64,000 nucleotides of DNA. Origin: Litorivita sp050633545. Its GTDB lineage: Bacteria > Pseudomonadota > Alphaproteobacteria > Rhodobacterales > Rhodobacteraceae. Positions within the stretch are counted from its first letter, which is position 1. The number at the start of each line of letters is the position of its first letter. Location of the stretch: the NCBI GenBank assembly GCA_050633545.1, contig JBOEGS010000005.1:62001-126000 (forward strand), given 5' to 3'. This document shows, one piece after another, positions 27,897-36,269 of this stretch. The notes below the pieces were generated by a model. The model ran no database searches and had not been told where the DNA came from. It saw only the letters and a program-made list of their open reading frames with translations. The translations under genes and the position numbers were made by a program.

Positions 27897-28706
27897 CTAT
27901 TGCTGCACTTGCAAGCGCACATGCAAATCTTCGTTACCTGTCCCCAAACGTAATCCGTGAATGGGTGCGGCATCAAAGTAATCGCGCCCCGTGGCGACGC
28001 GCACATAGCGCTCGTCGGGGGAAATGCCGTTGGAGACGTCATAGCCGACCCAGCCGAGCCCATCGACAAAGACCTCGCACCACGCGTGGGTGGCTTCTTG
28101 CTCGCTGACGCCTTCCATCATCAGATAACCGCTGACATAGCGCGCCGGAAGCCCCATGAGCCGCGCGGCGGTGATCATGATATGAGCATGGTCTTGGCAC
28201 ACGCCGTGCCCTGAGGCCCAAGCCTCATCGGCTGTGGTCGCGGCGTCGGTGCGTCCGGTGGTATAGGCCACGTGATCCAAAATTTCGGCCGACAAGGCGT
28301 GCAATTCGCTGATCAAGGCGCCGCCTTCATTGCCCGATTTGCCATAGCCGCGCGCCAGTTTGCGCAAACCCGCATCGGGCGTCGTCGGCACCGTGGTTTC
28401 TTGGTAGAGCCACAGCGGCGCATAGCCACGGTGCGGTCCCACAATGCCGGCGCGGTCCTCGGTCAAAACCACGCCTTCGCATGTGATGGCGATGTCTTGA
28501 GCGCCCGCATCCATCAGCACCAGATCGACATGATTGCCGAAATGATCATCAAAGCTGACCTGCGCGGTGCCGCCGGTAATACGCGCGTTCCAGCTTTCAA
28601 TGGTCTGGCCGTGATCGCTGCGCGGGGTGAGGCGCAATTGTTGCAGCGCATAATGCACCGGCGCGTCATAGCTGTAGGTCGTCGTATGTGAAATCTTTAG
28701 CCGCAT
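27897..28706 (-). CDS. Transglutaminase-like cysteine protease family protein
   Basis: A 269-residue cytoplasmic protein with an N-terminal bacterial transglutaminase-associated beta domain (MRLKISHTTTYSYDAPV) and a transglutaminase/papain-like core. The catalytic triad is visible as C170 (GVCQDHAH), H207 (THAWCEVFV) and D223 (GYDVSNG). Proteins of this type may hydrolyse or form isopeptide bonds. The gene starts 8 bp after the alpha-E gene and precedes Anbu, the conserved order of this operon. It probably acts with the ATP-grasp and Anbu proteins on a common peptide, but this is inference. Confidence 0.9.
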   Translation of the reverse strand: MRLKISHTTTYSYDAPVHYALQQLRLTPRSDHGQTIESWNARITGGTAQVSFDDHFGNHVDLVLMDAGAQDIAITCEGVVLTEDRAGIVGPHRGYAPLWLYQETTVPTTPDAGLRKLARGYGKSGNEGGALISELHALSAEILDHVAYTTGRTDAATTADEAWASGHGVCQDHAHIMITAARLMGLPARYVSGYLMMEGVSEQEATHAWCEVFVDGLGWVGYDVSNGISPDERYVRVATGRDYFDAAPIHGLRLGTGNEDLHVRLQVQQ

Positions 28707-28714
28707 TGTGCCCC

Positions 28715-29656
28715 CTAACCGTAAAAGCCGAAATCGGCCTCGATTTGCTGTGCCAGATCACCGGTGCGGGCGATGGAGCGTTCCAAAAATTCGTGCAGGC
28801 CCTCGTCAAAGATCATATCGATATCGCGCCCGTGGTAGCGCGCATTATGCTGGCGCACGAGGTCGAGAGATTGCGGCTCCTTGCCATACTCGGCCGACAG
28901 GCGAGACAGGTTCTCTTCGATCTTCTCATAGCAAAACGCCAAGGAGCGCGGCAAACGGCGATCAAGGATCAGGAAATCGGCAATATCGCGCGGATTGGTC
29001 TCGTCGCCCTTGATCCAGCGATACGAGCGATCGGCAGAGACCGAGCGCAAGATCGTCTCCCATTGGGTGTTGTCGATGGAGGATCCGACAAAGGCCGCCG
29101 TGGGCAGCAGCACATAGTATTTCATATCCAAGATACGCGCCGTGTTATCGGCCCGCTCGACAAAGGTGCCAAGGCGCGAAAACCAAAAGGTGTCGTTGCG
29201 CAGCATCGTGCCATGCAAGGCCCCGCGCACAACCGCGCTGCGAAACCGGATCGCGGCGAGGGTTTCGGCCAAAGACCGGTCCGACACCGGACGTTTGAGC
29301 AAGGTGTTGATATCCATCCAGCATTCATTCACCGCCTCCCACACTTCGGAGGTCAGCGCCGTGCGCACCATGCGCGCGTTCGAGCGCGCCGCATTGATCG
29401 AGGCACGCACCGATGAGGGGGATTCCTTGTCGCGCAGCAGGAAGTTGATCACGGCCGAGCCGTCAAAATCGTCGTGATTTTCCAGATAGGCCGTGCGAAG
29501 CCCTGCCGTGTTTAGAACGGATTCCCATTCGGCGGCGGCTGCATTTTGCCGCGTCAGCGCAATGCGCCAACCGGTTTCAACCAATCGCGCGGTATTTTCC
29601 GCCCGCTCCAGAAAACGAAACAGCCAAAACAGCCCGCCTGCGGTTTTACCTAGCAT
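28715..29656 (-). CDS. Alpha-E domain protein
   Basis: A 313-residue all-helical protein with the alpha-E (DUF403) signature: MLGKTAGGLFWLFRFLERAENTARLVE at the start, then RSNARMVRTALTSEVWEAVN and a later LGTFVERADNTARILDMKYY, which repeats the ERAxNTAR motif. It has no membrane segment. Alpha-E proteins accompany circularly permuted ATP-grasp ligases and may be partner or scaffold subunits; the biochemical role is unproven. It lies 18 bp downstream of the ATP-grasp gene and 8 bp upstream of the transglutaminase-like gene. Confidence 0.92.
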   Translation of the reverse strand: MLGKTAGGLFWLFRFLERAENTARLVETGWRIALTRQNAAAAEWESVLNTAGLRTAYLENHDDFDGSAVINFLLRDKESPSSVRASINAARSNARMVRTALTSEVWEAVNECWMDINTLLKRPVSDRSLAETLAAIRFRSAVVRGALHGTMLRNDTFWFSRLGTFVERADNTARILDMKYYVLLPTAAFVGSSIDNTQWETILRSVSADRSYRWIKGDETNPRDIADFLILDRRLPRSLAFCYEKIEENLSRLSAEYGKEPQSLDLVRQHNARYHGRDIDMIFDEGLHEFLERSIARTGDLAQQIEADFGFYG

Positions 29657-29674
29657 ATTCTTGTGCCTCCCGCA

Positions 29675-31105
29675 TCAATCGCCCAAGACCCAAGTGTCCT
29701 TGGTGCCGCCGCCTTGTGACGAGTTCACCACAAGGCTGCCCTCTTTGAGCGCGACGCGCGTCAATCCGCCCGGTGTGATCTCGACCTGCCCCGGCGAGCA
29801 CAACACAAAGGGGCGCAAATCCACATGGCGCGGCGCAAGACCCTTTTTGGTCAAGATCGGCACTGTCGAGAGCGCCAATGTGGGCTGCGCGATGTAATTG
29901 GCGGGCCGCGCCCGCAGCTTTTTCTCGAAAGCCTTGAGTTCGCGTTTGGAGGCTGCAGGCCCCACCAACATGCCGTAGCCGCCCGATCCGTGGACCTCTT
30001 TGACCACCAGTTCAGGCAGGTGATCGAGCACATAGGCAAGGCTGTCGGCTTCCGAGCAGCGCCATGTCGGCACGTTTTTCAAAATCGCGGTCTCGCCGGT
30101 ATAAAACTCGACGATGTCGGGCATATAGCTATAGAGCGCCTTATCATCCGCGATCCCCGTGCCCGGAGCATTGGCGATGGTGATCCGCCCCGCGCGGTAG
30201 ATATCCATAATTCCAGGCACACCGAGCAAGGAATCGGGGTTGAAATTCAGCGGGTCCAAATAATCGTCGTCGACACGGCGATAGATCACGTCCACCGGTT
30301 GGTAGCCTTGGGTGGTTCGCATCGCCACCCGACCATCGCGGATGGTCAAATCATGGCTTTCGACCAGCTCGACTCCCATTTGATCGGCCAAAAACGCATG
30401 TTCGAAATACGCCGAATTGTGAATCCCCGGTGTCAGGACCGCGATCACGGGCTTGTCCGAGCCGCGATCTTGCGGGGCAGAGGCGGCCAAAGAGCGGCGC
30501 AATTGCTGCGGATAGCTGCTGACGGGCCGCACGTTCAAACCGTTGAACAGTTCGGGGAACATTTGCAACATCGTCTCGCGGTTCTCGAGCATATAGGACA
30601 CGCCCGACGGCGTGCGCGCATTGTCCTCAAGCACGAAGAATTCGTCCTCTCCCGTGCGCACCAGATCGACGCCCAGAATATGGCTATAGATTCCGCCCGG
30701 GGGCGTGACGCCGATCATTTGCGGCAAGAAGGCGGCGTTGCCAGTGATGATCTCGGCGGGGATACGGCCCGCGCGCAAAATCTCCTGCCGGTGATAGATA
30801 TCGTGCAAAAAGGCGTTGATGGCGCGCACGCGCTGCTCGATGCCCTTCTCCAGCCTGCTCCACTCGCGCCCTGATATAATGCGCGGAACGATGTCGAAGG
30901 GGATCAACCGCTCGTCGGCCTCGTCCTGCCCGTAGACGTTGAAGGTGATCCCGACACGGCGGAAAAACGCTTCGGCCTCTACCGATTTCTTACGCAGGTG
31001 ACGGGCGTCTTCTTGATCGAACCAGCGTTGATATTGCGCGTATGCGTCGCGGGGCGTGCCGTCTGACGCAAACATCTCGTCAAAGAATTGAGGTATGTCA
31101 TTCAT
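29675..31105 (-). CDS. Circularly permuted ATP-grasp protein
   Basis: A 476-residue member of the circularly permuted type 2 ATP-grasp family, predicted to activate a carboxylate with ATP and ligate an amine, as in peptide synthesis. Recognisable stretches are FDIVPRIISGREWSRLEKGIEQR, VLEDNARTPSGVSYMLENR, DDDYLDPLNF, ANAPGTGIADDKALYSYMP and LVVKEVHGSGGYGMLVGP. The start is the ATG at 31105 (MNDIPQFFDEMF), which matches the family; longer in-frame readings extend into the upstream intergenic region. It is the first gene of the Anbu operon. The function comes from comparative genomics, not from a known reaction. Confidence 0.9.
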   Translation of the reverse strand: MNDIPQFFDEMFASDGTPRDAYAQYQRWFDQEDARHLRKKSVEAEAFFRRVGITFNVYGQDEADERLIPFDIVPRIISGREWSRLEKGIEQRVRAINAFLHDIYHRQEILRAGRIPAEIITGNAAFLPQMIGVTPPGGIYSHILGVDLVRTGEDEFFVLEDNARTPSGVSYMLENRETMLQMFPELFNGLNVRPVSSYPQQLRRSLAASAPQDRGSDKPVIAVLTPGIHNSAYFEHAFLADQMGVELVESHDLTIRDGRVAMRTTQGYQPVDVIYRRVDDDYLDPLNFNPDSLLGVPGIMDIYRAGRITIANAPGTGIADDKALYSYMPDIVEFYTGETAILKNVPTWRCSEADSLAYVLDHLPELVVKEVHGSGGYGMLVGPAASKRELKAFEKKLRARPANYIAQPTLALSTVPILTKKGLAPRHVDLRPFVLCSPGQVEITPGGLTRVALKEGSLVVNSSQGGGTKDTWVLGD

Positions 31106-31246
31106 GGATCTATTTGGCGTTGCCGCACCCAAAGGTACAAGCATATTTGTGATCGCCTGCGCGGCTTTGCACCCCGAAAAGCGCCGCGAACCCAATATGA
31201 GCGCCCAGCAGTTATGCGAATGCACAATATTTGGGCCGGACACGGC

Positions 31247-32137
31247 CTAGGCCTGTATGCTCACCTCCGACAGGCCGCCGCTGTCCCAGATCGGCTCGTA
31301 GATCACAAGCCGCGCGCGCCCCTGTTCCTTGGCGCGGTAAAGCGCTTTATCCGCGCAGTAAAACTGTTGGTTGAGCGATTGGTCCGCCTCCGGCATCGCG
31401 CCGCCCACAGAAAGCGTCAAAACGATCGTGCCGTCTGCGAGCGTGCCGGTTGGCCCGATCTCTTGCAGCGCATTATCAGTGTCCTGCAAAACTGTTTTGG
31501 TGGGCACTTCAATGGCTTGTGTCAATCGCTCACCGATCGCACGCGCTTCTGCAAGGCTGGCGTTGGGCAAAAAGACGGCGAATTCCTCGCCGCCATAACG
31601 TCCGACGATTTTCTCGTCCTGCAAAACACGGCGCAGGTGCCGCCCGATGGCACGCAGGCATTCATCGCCGACGCTATGTCCATAGGTGTCGTTGATCGAT
31701 TTGAAATAATCGGCGTCGAGCAACAAAAGCGTGCCCTGCTCGCCCTGCGCGTCAAGCTGCGTGACGGCATTGAGGAATGCGCGCCGGTTGGGCAATCCGG
31801 TCAGAACATCCGTGGTGGCCAGTTCGGCAAGGCTTTTTTGCAAAAGATAAAGGTAGCGCGTGACCATGAAGGTGAAGAGCATGAACGGCAGGCTGACAAT
31901 CGCCGTCAGCAAAGCAACATTTACAAAGGAGCCAACCAATTCGCCAAACAGGCTCACCTGCACCAGCAGGCTGAAGCTGGTGATCAGGCATAGGGTCGTG
32001 GCCAGTTTGATCGCACCATCGACCCAGCCGCGCGGCGCCATATAGGACACGACCCCCCGCATAAACGGGGGCCAGTTGGAGCCACGGCTTTGCCCTGATG
32101 TGTCGTTTTGGTGAATCATGGCACCGATTATATCCAT
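31247..32137 (-). CDS. Membrane-bound diguanylate cyclase (GGDEF)
   Basis: A 296-residue protein predicted to make cyclic di-GMP from two GTP. Two membrane segments occupy residues 42-64 and 73-95, linked by a very short loop, so any sensing is probably within the membrane. The GGDEF domain spans about 105-280 with DxLTGLPNRR, LLDADYFKSINDTYGH and the active-site GGEEF at 182-186. The product-inhibition RxxD motif is missing (QDEK at that position). No EAL domain is present. GGAAAG lies upstream of the ATG. Confidence 0.9.
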   Translation of the reverse strand: MDIIGAMIHQNDTSGQSRGSNWPPFMRGVVSYMAPRGWVDGAIKLATTLCLITSFSLLVQVSLFGELVGSFVNVALLTAIVSLPFMLFTFMVTRYLYLLQKSLAELATTDVLTGLPNRRAFLNAVTQLDAQGEQGTLLLLDADYFKSINDTYGHSVGDECLRAIGRHLRRVLQDEKIVGRYGGEEFAVFLPNASLAEARAIGERLTQAIEVPTKTVLQDTDNALQEIGPTGTLADGTIVLTLSVGGAMPEADQSLNQQFYCADKALYRAKEQGRARLVIYEPIWDSGGLSEVSIQA

Positions 32138-32322
32138 TCTTTCTTTCCACGAGGTTGCTCTTAACGGTCGCGTTTTAGGTAAATCCTTGCAATCGCCGTC
32201 GAATTTTCCTCAAAACCGCGCGAAATAGCGCCGATTGCGCAAGACTATCGCCATATTTGCATGGCAGGACATTGGAGGAATTGTGCTTTGTGTTCGGCGT
32301 GGGGCCGTATGAGAGGTGTTTT

Positions 32323-32730
32323 ATGGGTGAATTGGAACAGACCAAACAAGCAAAGAGACCTTCATCCGATGCGCCCCGCGGCGCGCGTCACGCACAGCTC
32401 TTTGCGCTGCTGCGTCAGGGAACTTTGGAGGCCGGCGGCCGAGCAAAAGCGGATATGGCCGTGGGCGCGGCTTCGCTGGCCGATGATGCTCAAACGGGCA
32501 GTGCCTACGCACCGGAGCCGCGCGCCCTTGCCCAATCTATGCTTCCACACACGGCATTTATGAACCAAGCGGCACAGAGTTTTGATACGGGGCCTCAGCG
32601 GGATATGGCGGCAGGCAAATCCCAAATGCGCCCGCCCCACCCCGCAACGACGGGCAAAGGTATCCTTAAACGTCTTTACCCAAACAAGCTGGCCCGCGCG
32701 GCGCGCGACCCAGGTCGCGAGGCCGGTTAA
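32323..32730 (+). CDS. Hypothetical protein
   Basis: An uncharacterised protein of 135 residues (MGELEQTKQAKRPSSD onward), Ala-, Arg- and Gln-rich, with no membrane segment, signal peptide or recognisable domain. The C-terminus is basic (KGILKRLYPNKLARAARD). The start is the ATG at 32323 because GAGAGG lies 7 bases upstream; a longer frame to 32257 is possible. The stop codon overlaps the rlmE stop on the opposite strand (32727-32730). Reality rests on the ribosome site and codon use typical of the region; I do not recognise a family. Confidence 0.5.
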   Translation: MGELEQTKQAKRPSSDAPRGARHAQLFALLRQGTLEAGGRAKADMAVGAASLADDAQTGSAYAPEPRALAQSMLPHTAFMNQAAQSFDTGPQRDMAAGKSQMRPPHPATTGKGILKRLYPNKLARAARDPGREAG

Positions 32731-33563
32731 ACCGCGTCTTCGCCCTCTGGACGCCGATAGCCCATGGCGACCACAAACTTTTCCGAACTGTCCGAGCGCG
32801 AGGATGGCGGCTTGACGTGGTGGACCTTGTCAAACCGCTGCTTGAGCAGCTTTTGCAATTCGCCCTCGGCGCCGCCCGCCAGAACCTTGGCGACAAATGT
32901 GCCGCCTTCGTCAAGCACATCAAAGGCGAAATAGGCCGCCGCCTCGCACAGCGCGATAATGCGCAGGTGGTCGGTTTGTTTGTGACCCGAGGAAGAGGCC
33001 GCCATATCCGACATGACCACATCGGCCTTGCCGCCCAGCCACCCTTTGACCTTCAGGTCCGCGTCGTCTTCCATGAAATCCAACTGGTGGATCTCGCAGC
33101 CCGCCAAAGGTTCGACCTCTTGCAGATCGACCCCCAAGATGGTGCCGACGGATTTGCCGCTTTTCTCGCCCAGAACGTTGCAGCGTTTGACCGCCACCTG
33201 AAGCCAGCCGCCCGGTGCGCAGCCAAGATCAACCACCCGCGCACCCGGCACGAGGAAGCGGAATTTATCGTCAAGCTCCATAATCTTATAGGCCGCGCGC
33301 CCGCGATAGCCTTCGGCTTGGGCGCGTTTGACATAGGGATCGTTGAGTTGGCGTTGCAGCCATCGGGTCGAGCTAAGCGTGCGCCCGCGCGCGGTTTTGA
33401 CCTTGACGGTCAGCTCGCGTTGCCCGCGGCCGGAGGTGTTTTTTCCGGTGGGCGTCTTTGTTTTGCGCGCGCCGGAGGGGCCTTTTTTGGGGCCGCCCTT
33501 CGCGCTGCCTTTGCCGCCGTCTTTACCGCCGCCATTGCCCGCGCCCGTGGTCGAATTTGTCAT
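32727..33563 (-). CDS. rlmE: 23S rRNA (uridine-2552) 2'-O-methyltransferase
   Basis: RlmE (FtsJ/RrmJ) methylates U2552 in the A-loop of 23S rRNA, aiding 50S maturation. The 278 residues carry a low-complexity Gly/Lys-rich N-terminal extension of about 50 residues, absent from the E. coli enzyme, followed by the methyltransferase: RGRAAYKIMELDDKF (catalytic K), VVDLGCAPGGW (S-adenosylmethionine loop), VMSDMA (catalytic D), FVAKVLAGG (K) and SSEKFVVA (E). The ATG at 33563 overlaps the ppx stop by one base (TGATG), which implies coupling to ppx. Confidence 0.95.
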   Translation of the reverse strand: MTNSTTGAGNGGGKDGGKGSAKGGPKKGPSGARKTKTPTGKNTSGRGQRELTVKVKTARGRTLSSTRWLQRQLNDPYVKRAQAEGYRGRAAYKIMELDDKFRFLVPGARVVDLGCAPGGWLQVAVKRCNVLGEKSGKSVGTILGVDLQEVEPLAGCEIHQLDFMEDDADLKVKGWLGGKADVVMSDMAASSSGHKQTDHLRIIALCEAAAYFAFDVLDEGGTFVAKVLAGGAEGELQKLLKQRFDKVHHVKPPSSRSDSSEKFVVAMGYRRPEGEDAV

Positions 33564-34675
33564 CAAAATGGTCCGTCTTCGAGAACGCCATTGGCGCTCA
33601 TTTGTGCATAAAGCAGCCCCTCGCGCAGACCGCGATCAGCCACAGAGAGCCGGTCGGTCGGCCAGCAGCGCATGAGGGCCTGCAAGATCGCCGAGCCCGA
33701 CATGATCAGCGCCTGCCGGTCCATGCCGATACGCGGATCGGCGCGCCGTCCTGCCGCGCCAAGGTCAAGATAGCCGCGGATCACGCGGTCGATCTGGTCC
33801 GAGGTCATCCGCAGCCCGTCAACTTTGGTCCGGTCATAGCGCTTGAGCCCCAAATGAGAGGCGGCCACCGTGGTGACCGTGCCGGAGGTGCCGATGATCT
33901 GGAACCCCTCGCGCTCCTGCTCGTCCTTATAGGGCGCAAATTCCGACAGGTTTTCCTCGAAAAACCAGCTCATCAACGCAAAGCGGGCGGCGTCGTCTTC
34001 GACGTCGGAGAATTGATCGCGCAATGTGGCGACCCCCAAAGGCACGGAAATCCAATCCACCACTTTGGCGGCGGGAAACGGGCTTTCGGGCGGATGGAAC
34101 CCTGCGTGCAACCGCATAATGGCGCGCGGGCGCTCGCGCGGGGGCACCGAGGACAGGTCGATCCAGACCAATTCGGTCGAGCCGCCACCGATATCGACGA
34201 CCAAAAGCTGTTCGGTTTTGGTCGAGACCAGCGGCGCGCAGGAAATCACCGCCAGACGCGCTTCTTCCTCGGGTTTGATGATGTCGAGCTGCAGCCCCGT
34301 TTCGCGCCGCACCTGCCGGATGAATTCGCGCGAGTTCTTGGCGCGCCGGCAGGCCTCGGTGGTCACAAGGCGCATATGTTTGACTTTATGGCGTTTGAGC
34401 TTTTGCTGACAAATGCGCAAAGCCTGAATGGTGCGCGCCATGGAAGAGCGCGACAGACGGCCAGACTTCTCCAGACCCGCACCAAGTTGCACGGATTTCG
34501 AGAAGCTATCGACCACATGGAATTGGCTGCCTTTCGGCTGCGCAACCAACATGCGGCAACTGTTCGTGCCAAGGTCCAGCGCAGCATAAAGCTCCGACGG
34601 ATCAGGCGGTTTCGGCGCGGGGCTCTCAACCGGTATCGGGAATGCGCCCGCACCTTCGGGACGCTTGGGCGCCAT
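33563..34675 (-). CDS. ppx: Ppx/GppA-family exopolyphosphatase
   Basis: A 370-residue ASKHA-fold phosphatase of the Ppx/GppA family, hydrolysing polyphosphate or pppGpp; the sequence does not separate the two. Motifs: LYAALDLGTNSCRML (phosphate 1), VTTEACRRAKN, VVDIGGGSTELVW and SGTVTTVAA. The E. coli Ppx C-terminal HD-like domain is missing, as in shorter GppA-type alphaproteobacterial proteins. The start is the ATG at 34675 with GGAGGG nine bases upstream; longer in-frame readings lack such a site. It is followed by rlmE with a one-base overlap. Confidence 0.9.
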   Translation of the reverse strand: MAPKRPEGAGAFPIPVESPAPKPPDPSELYAALDLGTNSCRMLVAQPKGSQFHVVDSFSKSVQLGAGLEKSGRLSRSSMARTIQALRICQQKLKRHKVKHMRLVTTEACRRAKNSREFIRQVRRETGLQLDIIKPEEEARLAVISCAPLVSTKTEQLLVVDIGGGSTELVWIDLSSVPPRERPRAIMRLHAGFHPPESPFPAAKVVDWISVPLGVATLRDQFSDVEDDAARFALMSWFFEENLSEFAPYKDEQEREGFQIIGTSGTVTTVAASHLGLKRYDRTKVDGLRMTSDQIDRVIRGYLDLGAAGRRADPRIGMDRQALIMSGSAILQALMRCWPTDRLSVADRGLREGLLYAQMSANGVLEDGPF

Positions 34676-34939
34676 GGGTAACGCCCTCCATTTTCGAGTT
34701 ATCCCCAAGGTAGTCCTAATCGCCTCTTCGCGCAAGCGCCGCCACGCGTCATTCATAACGATCTTTAGGATTTTTCCGATGCTGCGCCGTAGCATTGCCA
34801 TGGCGATCCGCGCTACATCAAAGGCGCGCCTGCCGCCTGCTTGCGCCGCGTCGCCAATGCGCGCCCTTGTGTCGAGTTTGACGCAAAGCGCGGGGACGAT
34901 GCGCCCTATCAATAAGAGACCGCAGTGAAGGAATCACCC

Positions 34940-35242
34940 ATGCCCGAAGTCACAATCGTTTATTGGCGCGACATCCCCGCGCAGGTGATTGTCGGCAAAG
35001 GCCGCCGCGCCGCCAAGATCCAGTTGCCCGAACGTTTCGAGCAGGCGATCGACCGCGCCGCGATGAAAGTGGGGGCGAAGGACGCCGATGCCTATCTCGC
35101 CGAATGGCGAAAGGTGCCCTTTGGTTCGGTGGAGGGAGAGCCCTCCGAGTTGGCCGAAGCGCAAGCGCAGCGGCTGGAGCAGGAATTCGATCAGGCGCGG
35201 ATCAAAGCGCTGATCGATGGGGACGGTTGGGACACACAGTGA
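34940..35242 (+). CDS. Small 'virulence factor' family protein
   Basis: A 100-residue protein (MPEVTIVYWRDIPAQVIVGKG) of a Pfam family named virulence factor, whose function is not defined. It has no signal peptide. Conserved features are VYWRDIPAQVIVG and a central RFEQAIDRAAMKVGAKDADAYLAEWRK. It is consistently found next to MetF-like reductase genes in alphaproteobacteria, as here (27 bp gap), so a role in one-carbon or corrinoid chemistry is more likely than virulence. The start is the ATG at 34940 with AAGGA seven bases upstream; a GTG at 34925 is an alternative. Confidence 0.83.
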   Translation: MPEVTIVYWRDIPAQVIVGKGRRAAKIQLPERFEQAIDRAAMKVGAKDADAYLAEWRKVPFGSVEGEPSELAEAQAQRLEQEFDQARIKALIDGDGWDTQ

Positions 35243-35268
35243 TCCCAAGCCGCATTTTGGAGGCCGCG

Positions 35269-36216
35269 ATGGCATTGTTTAACTTCAAGAAGAGCGCAAG
35301 CAAGACGACCGGCAATGTGATGGGTGCCGATGCGCGCGCCCTGATGGCCGGATATTCGATCGAGGTCATGCCGCGCACCGCCGCCAAAATCGACAGTTTT
35401 GCCGACATTCTGCCCAAGGGCACGCGGGTCTATGTCGCCCATATCGACGGCACACCGATCGAGGATATGATCGCCACGGCCAAACGCATCGCGCATGAAG
35501 GTTTTGCGGTCATGCCGCATATTCCGGCCCGCTCTGTGCCGTCGCGCGATGCGCTCAATGACTGGATCGCCCGTTATCAAGGCGAGGCCGATGTGCGTCA
35601 GGCGCTACTTCTGGCGGGCGGCATTGCACAAGCGCGCGGGCCGTTCGACAATTCGATGGACCTGATCGAGAGCGGCGTCTTTGATGCCAACGGCTTCGAG
35701 CGGCTGCACGTGGCGGGCCACCCCGAAGGCAGCCGCGATATCGACCCTGCGGGCGGGCGGGCCAATGTCGATGCGGCTTTGGCGTTCAAACAGGCCTACG
35801 CCGAGCGCACCGATGCAGATATGGCCATTGTCACGCAATTCGCCTTTGAGGCCGCGCCGCTGATTGCTTGGGCCGAGAGCCTTGCGCAGGCGGGGATCAC
35901 CATGCCGATCCATCTCGGCCTCGCCGCCCCTGCCAAATTGCAAACCCTCATCACCTTTGCGATGTCTTGCGGCGTTGGTCCCTCTTTGAAGGTTTTGCAA
36001 AAGCGCGCGATGGATGTCAGCAAGCTGCTTTTGCCCTATACGCCCGACACGATTTTGGCCGATCTGGCCGCCTATAAGGCCGCCAATCCGCAAAGCCTGA
36101 TCGAGGGGGTGCATTTCTTCCCGCTCGGCGGTATCAAAACCGCAACAACCTGGACCGCAGAGCATGGCCACGGCCCTGCCCTCGCGCCTGCTTCGCGCGC
36201 AGCCTCGGCCCGATAG
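35269..36216 (+). CDS. MetF-like methylenetetrahydrofolate reductase
   Basis: A 315-residue TIM-barrel flavoprotein of the MetF superfamily, predicted to interconvert methylene- and methyltetrahydrofolate. Recognisable elements are SIEVMPRTAAKIDSF, VMPHIPARSV, LHVAGHPEGS and MPIHLGLAAPAKL. It differs clearly from E. coli MetF in length and catalytic loops (the usual EFFPP opening reads SIEVMPR), so it may use a different electron donor or act in methyl catabolism. The start is the ATG at 35269 with TTGGAGG six bases upstream. It lies between the small protein gene and the pterin methyltransferase gene, forming a likely operon. Confidence 0.85.
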   Translation: MALFNFKKSASKTTGNVMGADARALMAGYSIEVMPRTAAKIDSFADILPKGTRVYVAHIDGTPIEDMIATAKRIAHEGFAVMPHIPARSVPSRDALNDWIARYQGEADVRQALLLAGGIAQARGPFDNSMDLIESGVFDANGFERLHVAGHPEGSRDIDPAGGRANVDAALAFKQAYAERTDADMAIVTQFAFEAAPLIAWAESLAQAGITMPIHLGLAAPAKLQTLITFAMSCGVGPSLKVLQKRAMDVSKLLLPYTPDTILADLAAYKAANPQSLIEGVHFFPLGGIKTATTWTAEHGHGPALAPASRAASAR

Positions 36217-36269
36217 GCTGCGCGCGCCACACAGACAGACGCATTTCGCGTCATAGATAAGGACGACAC

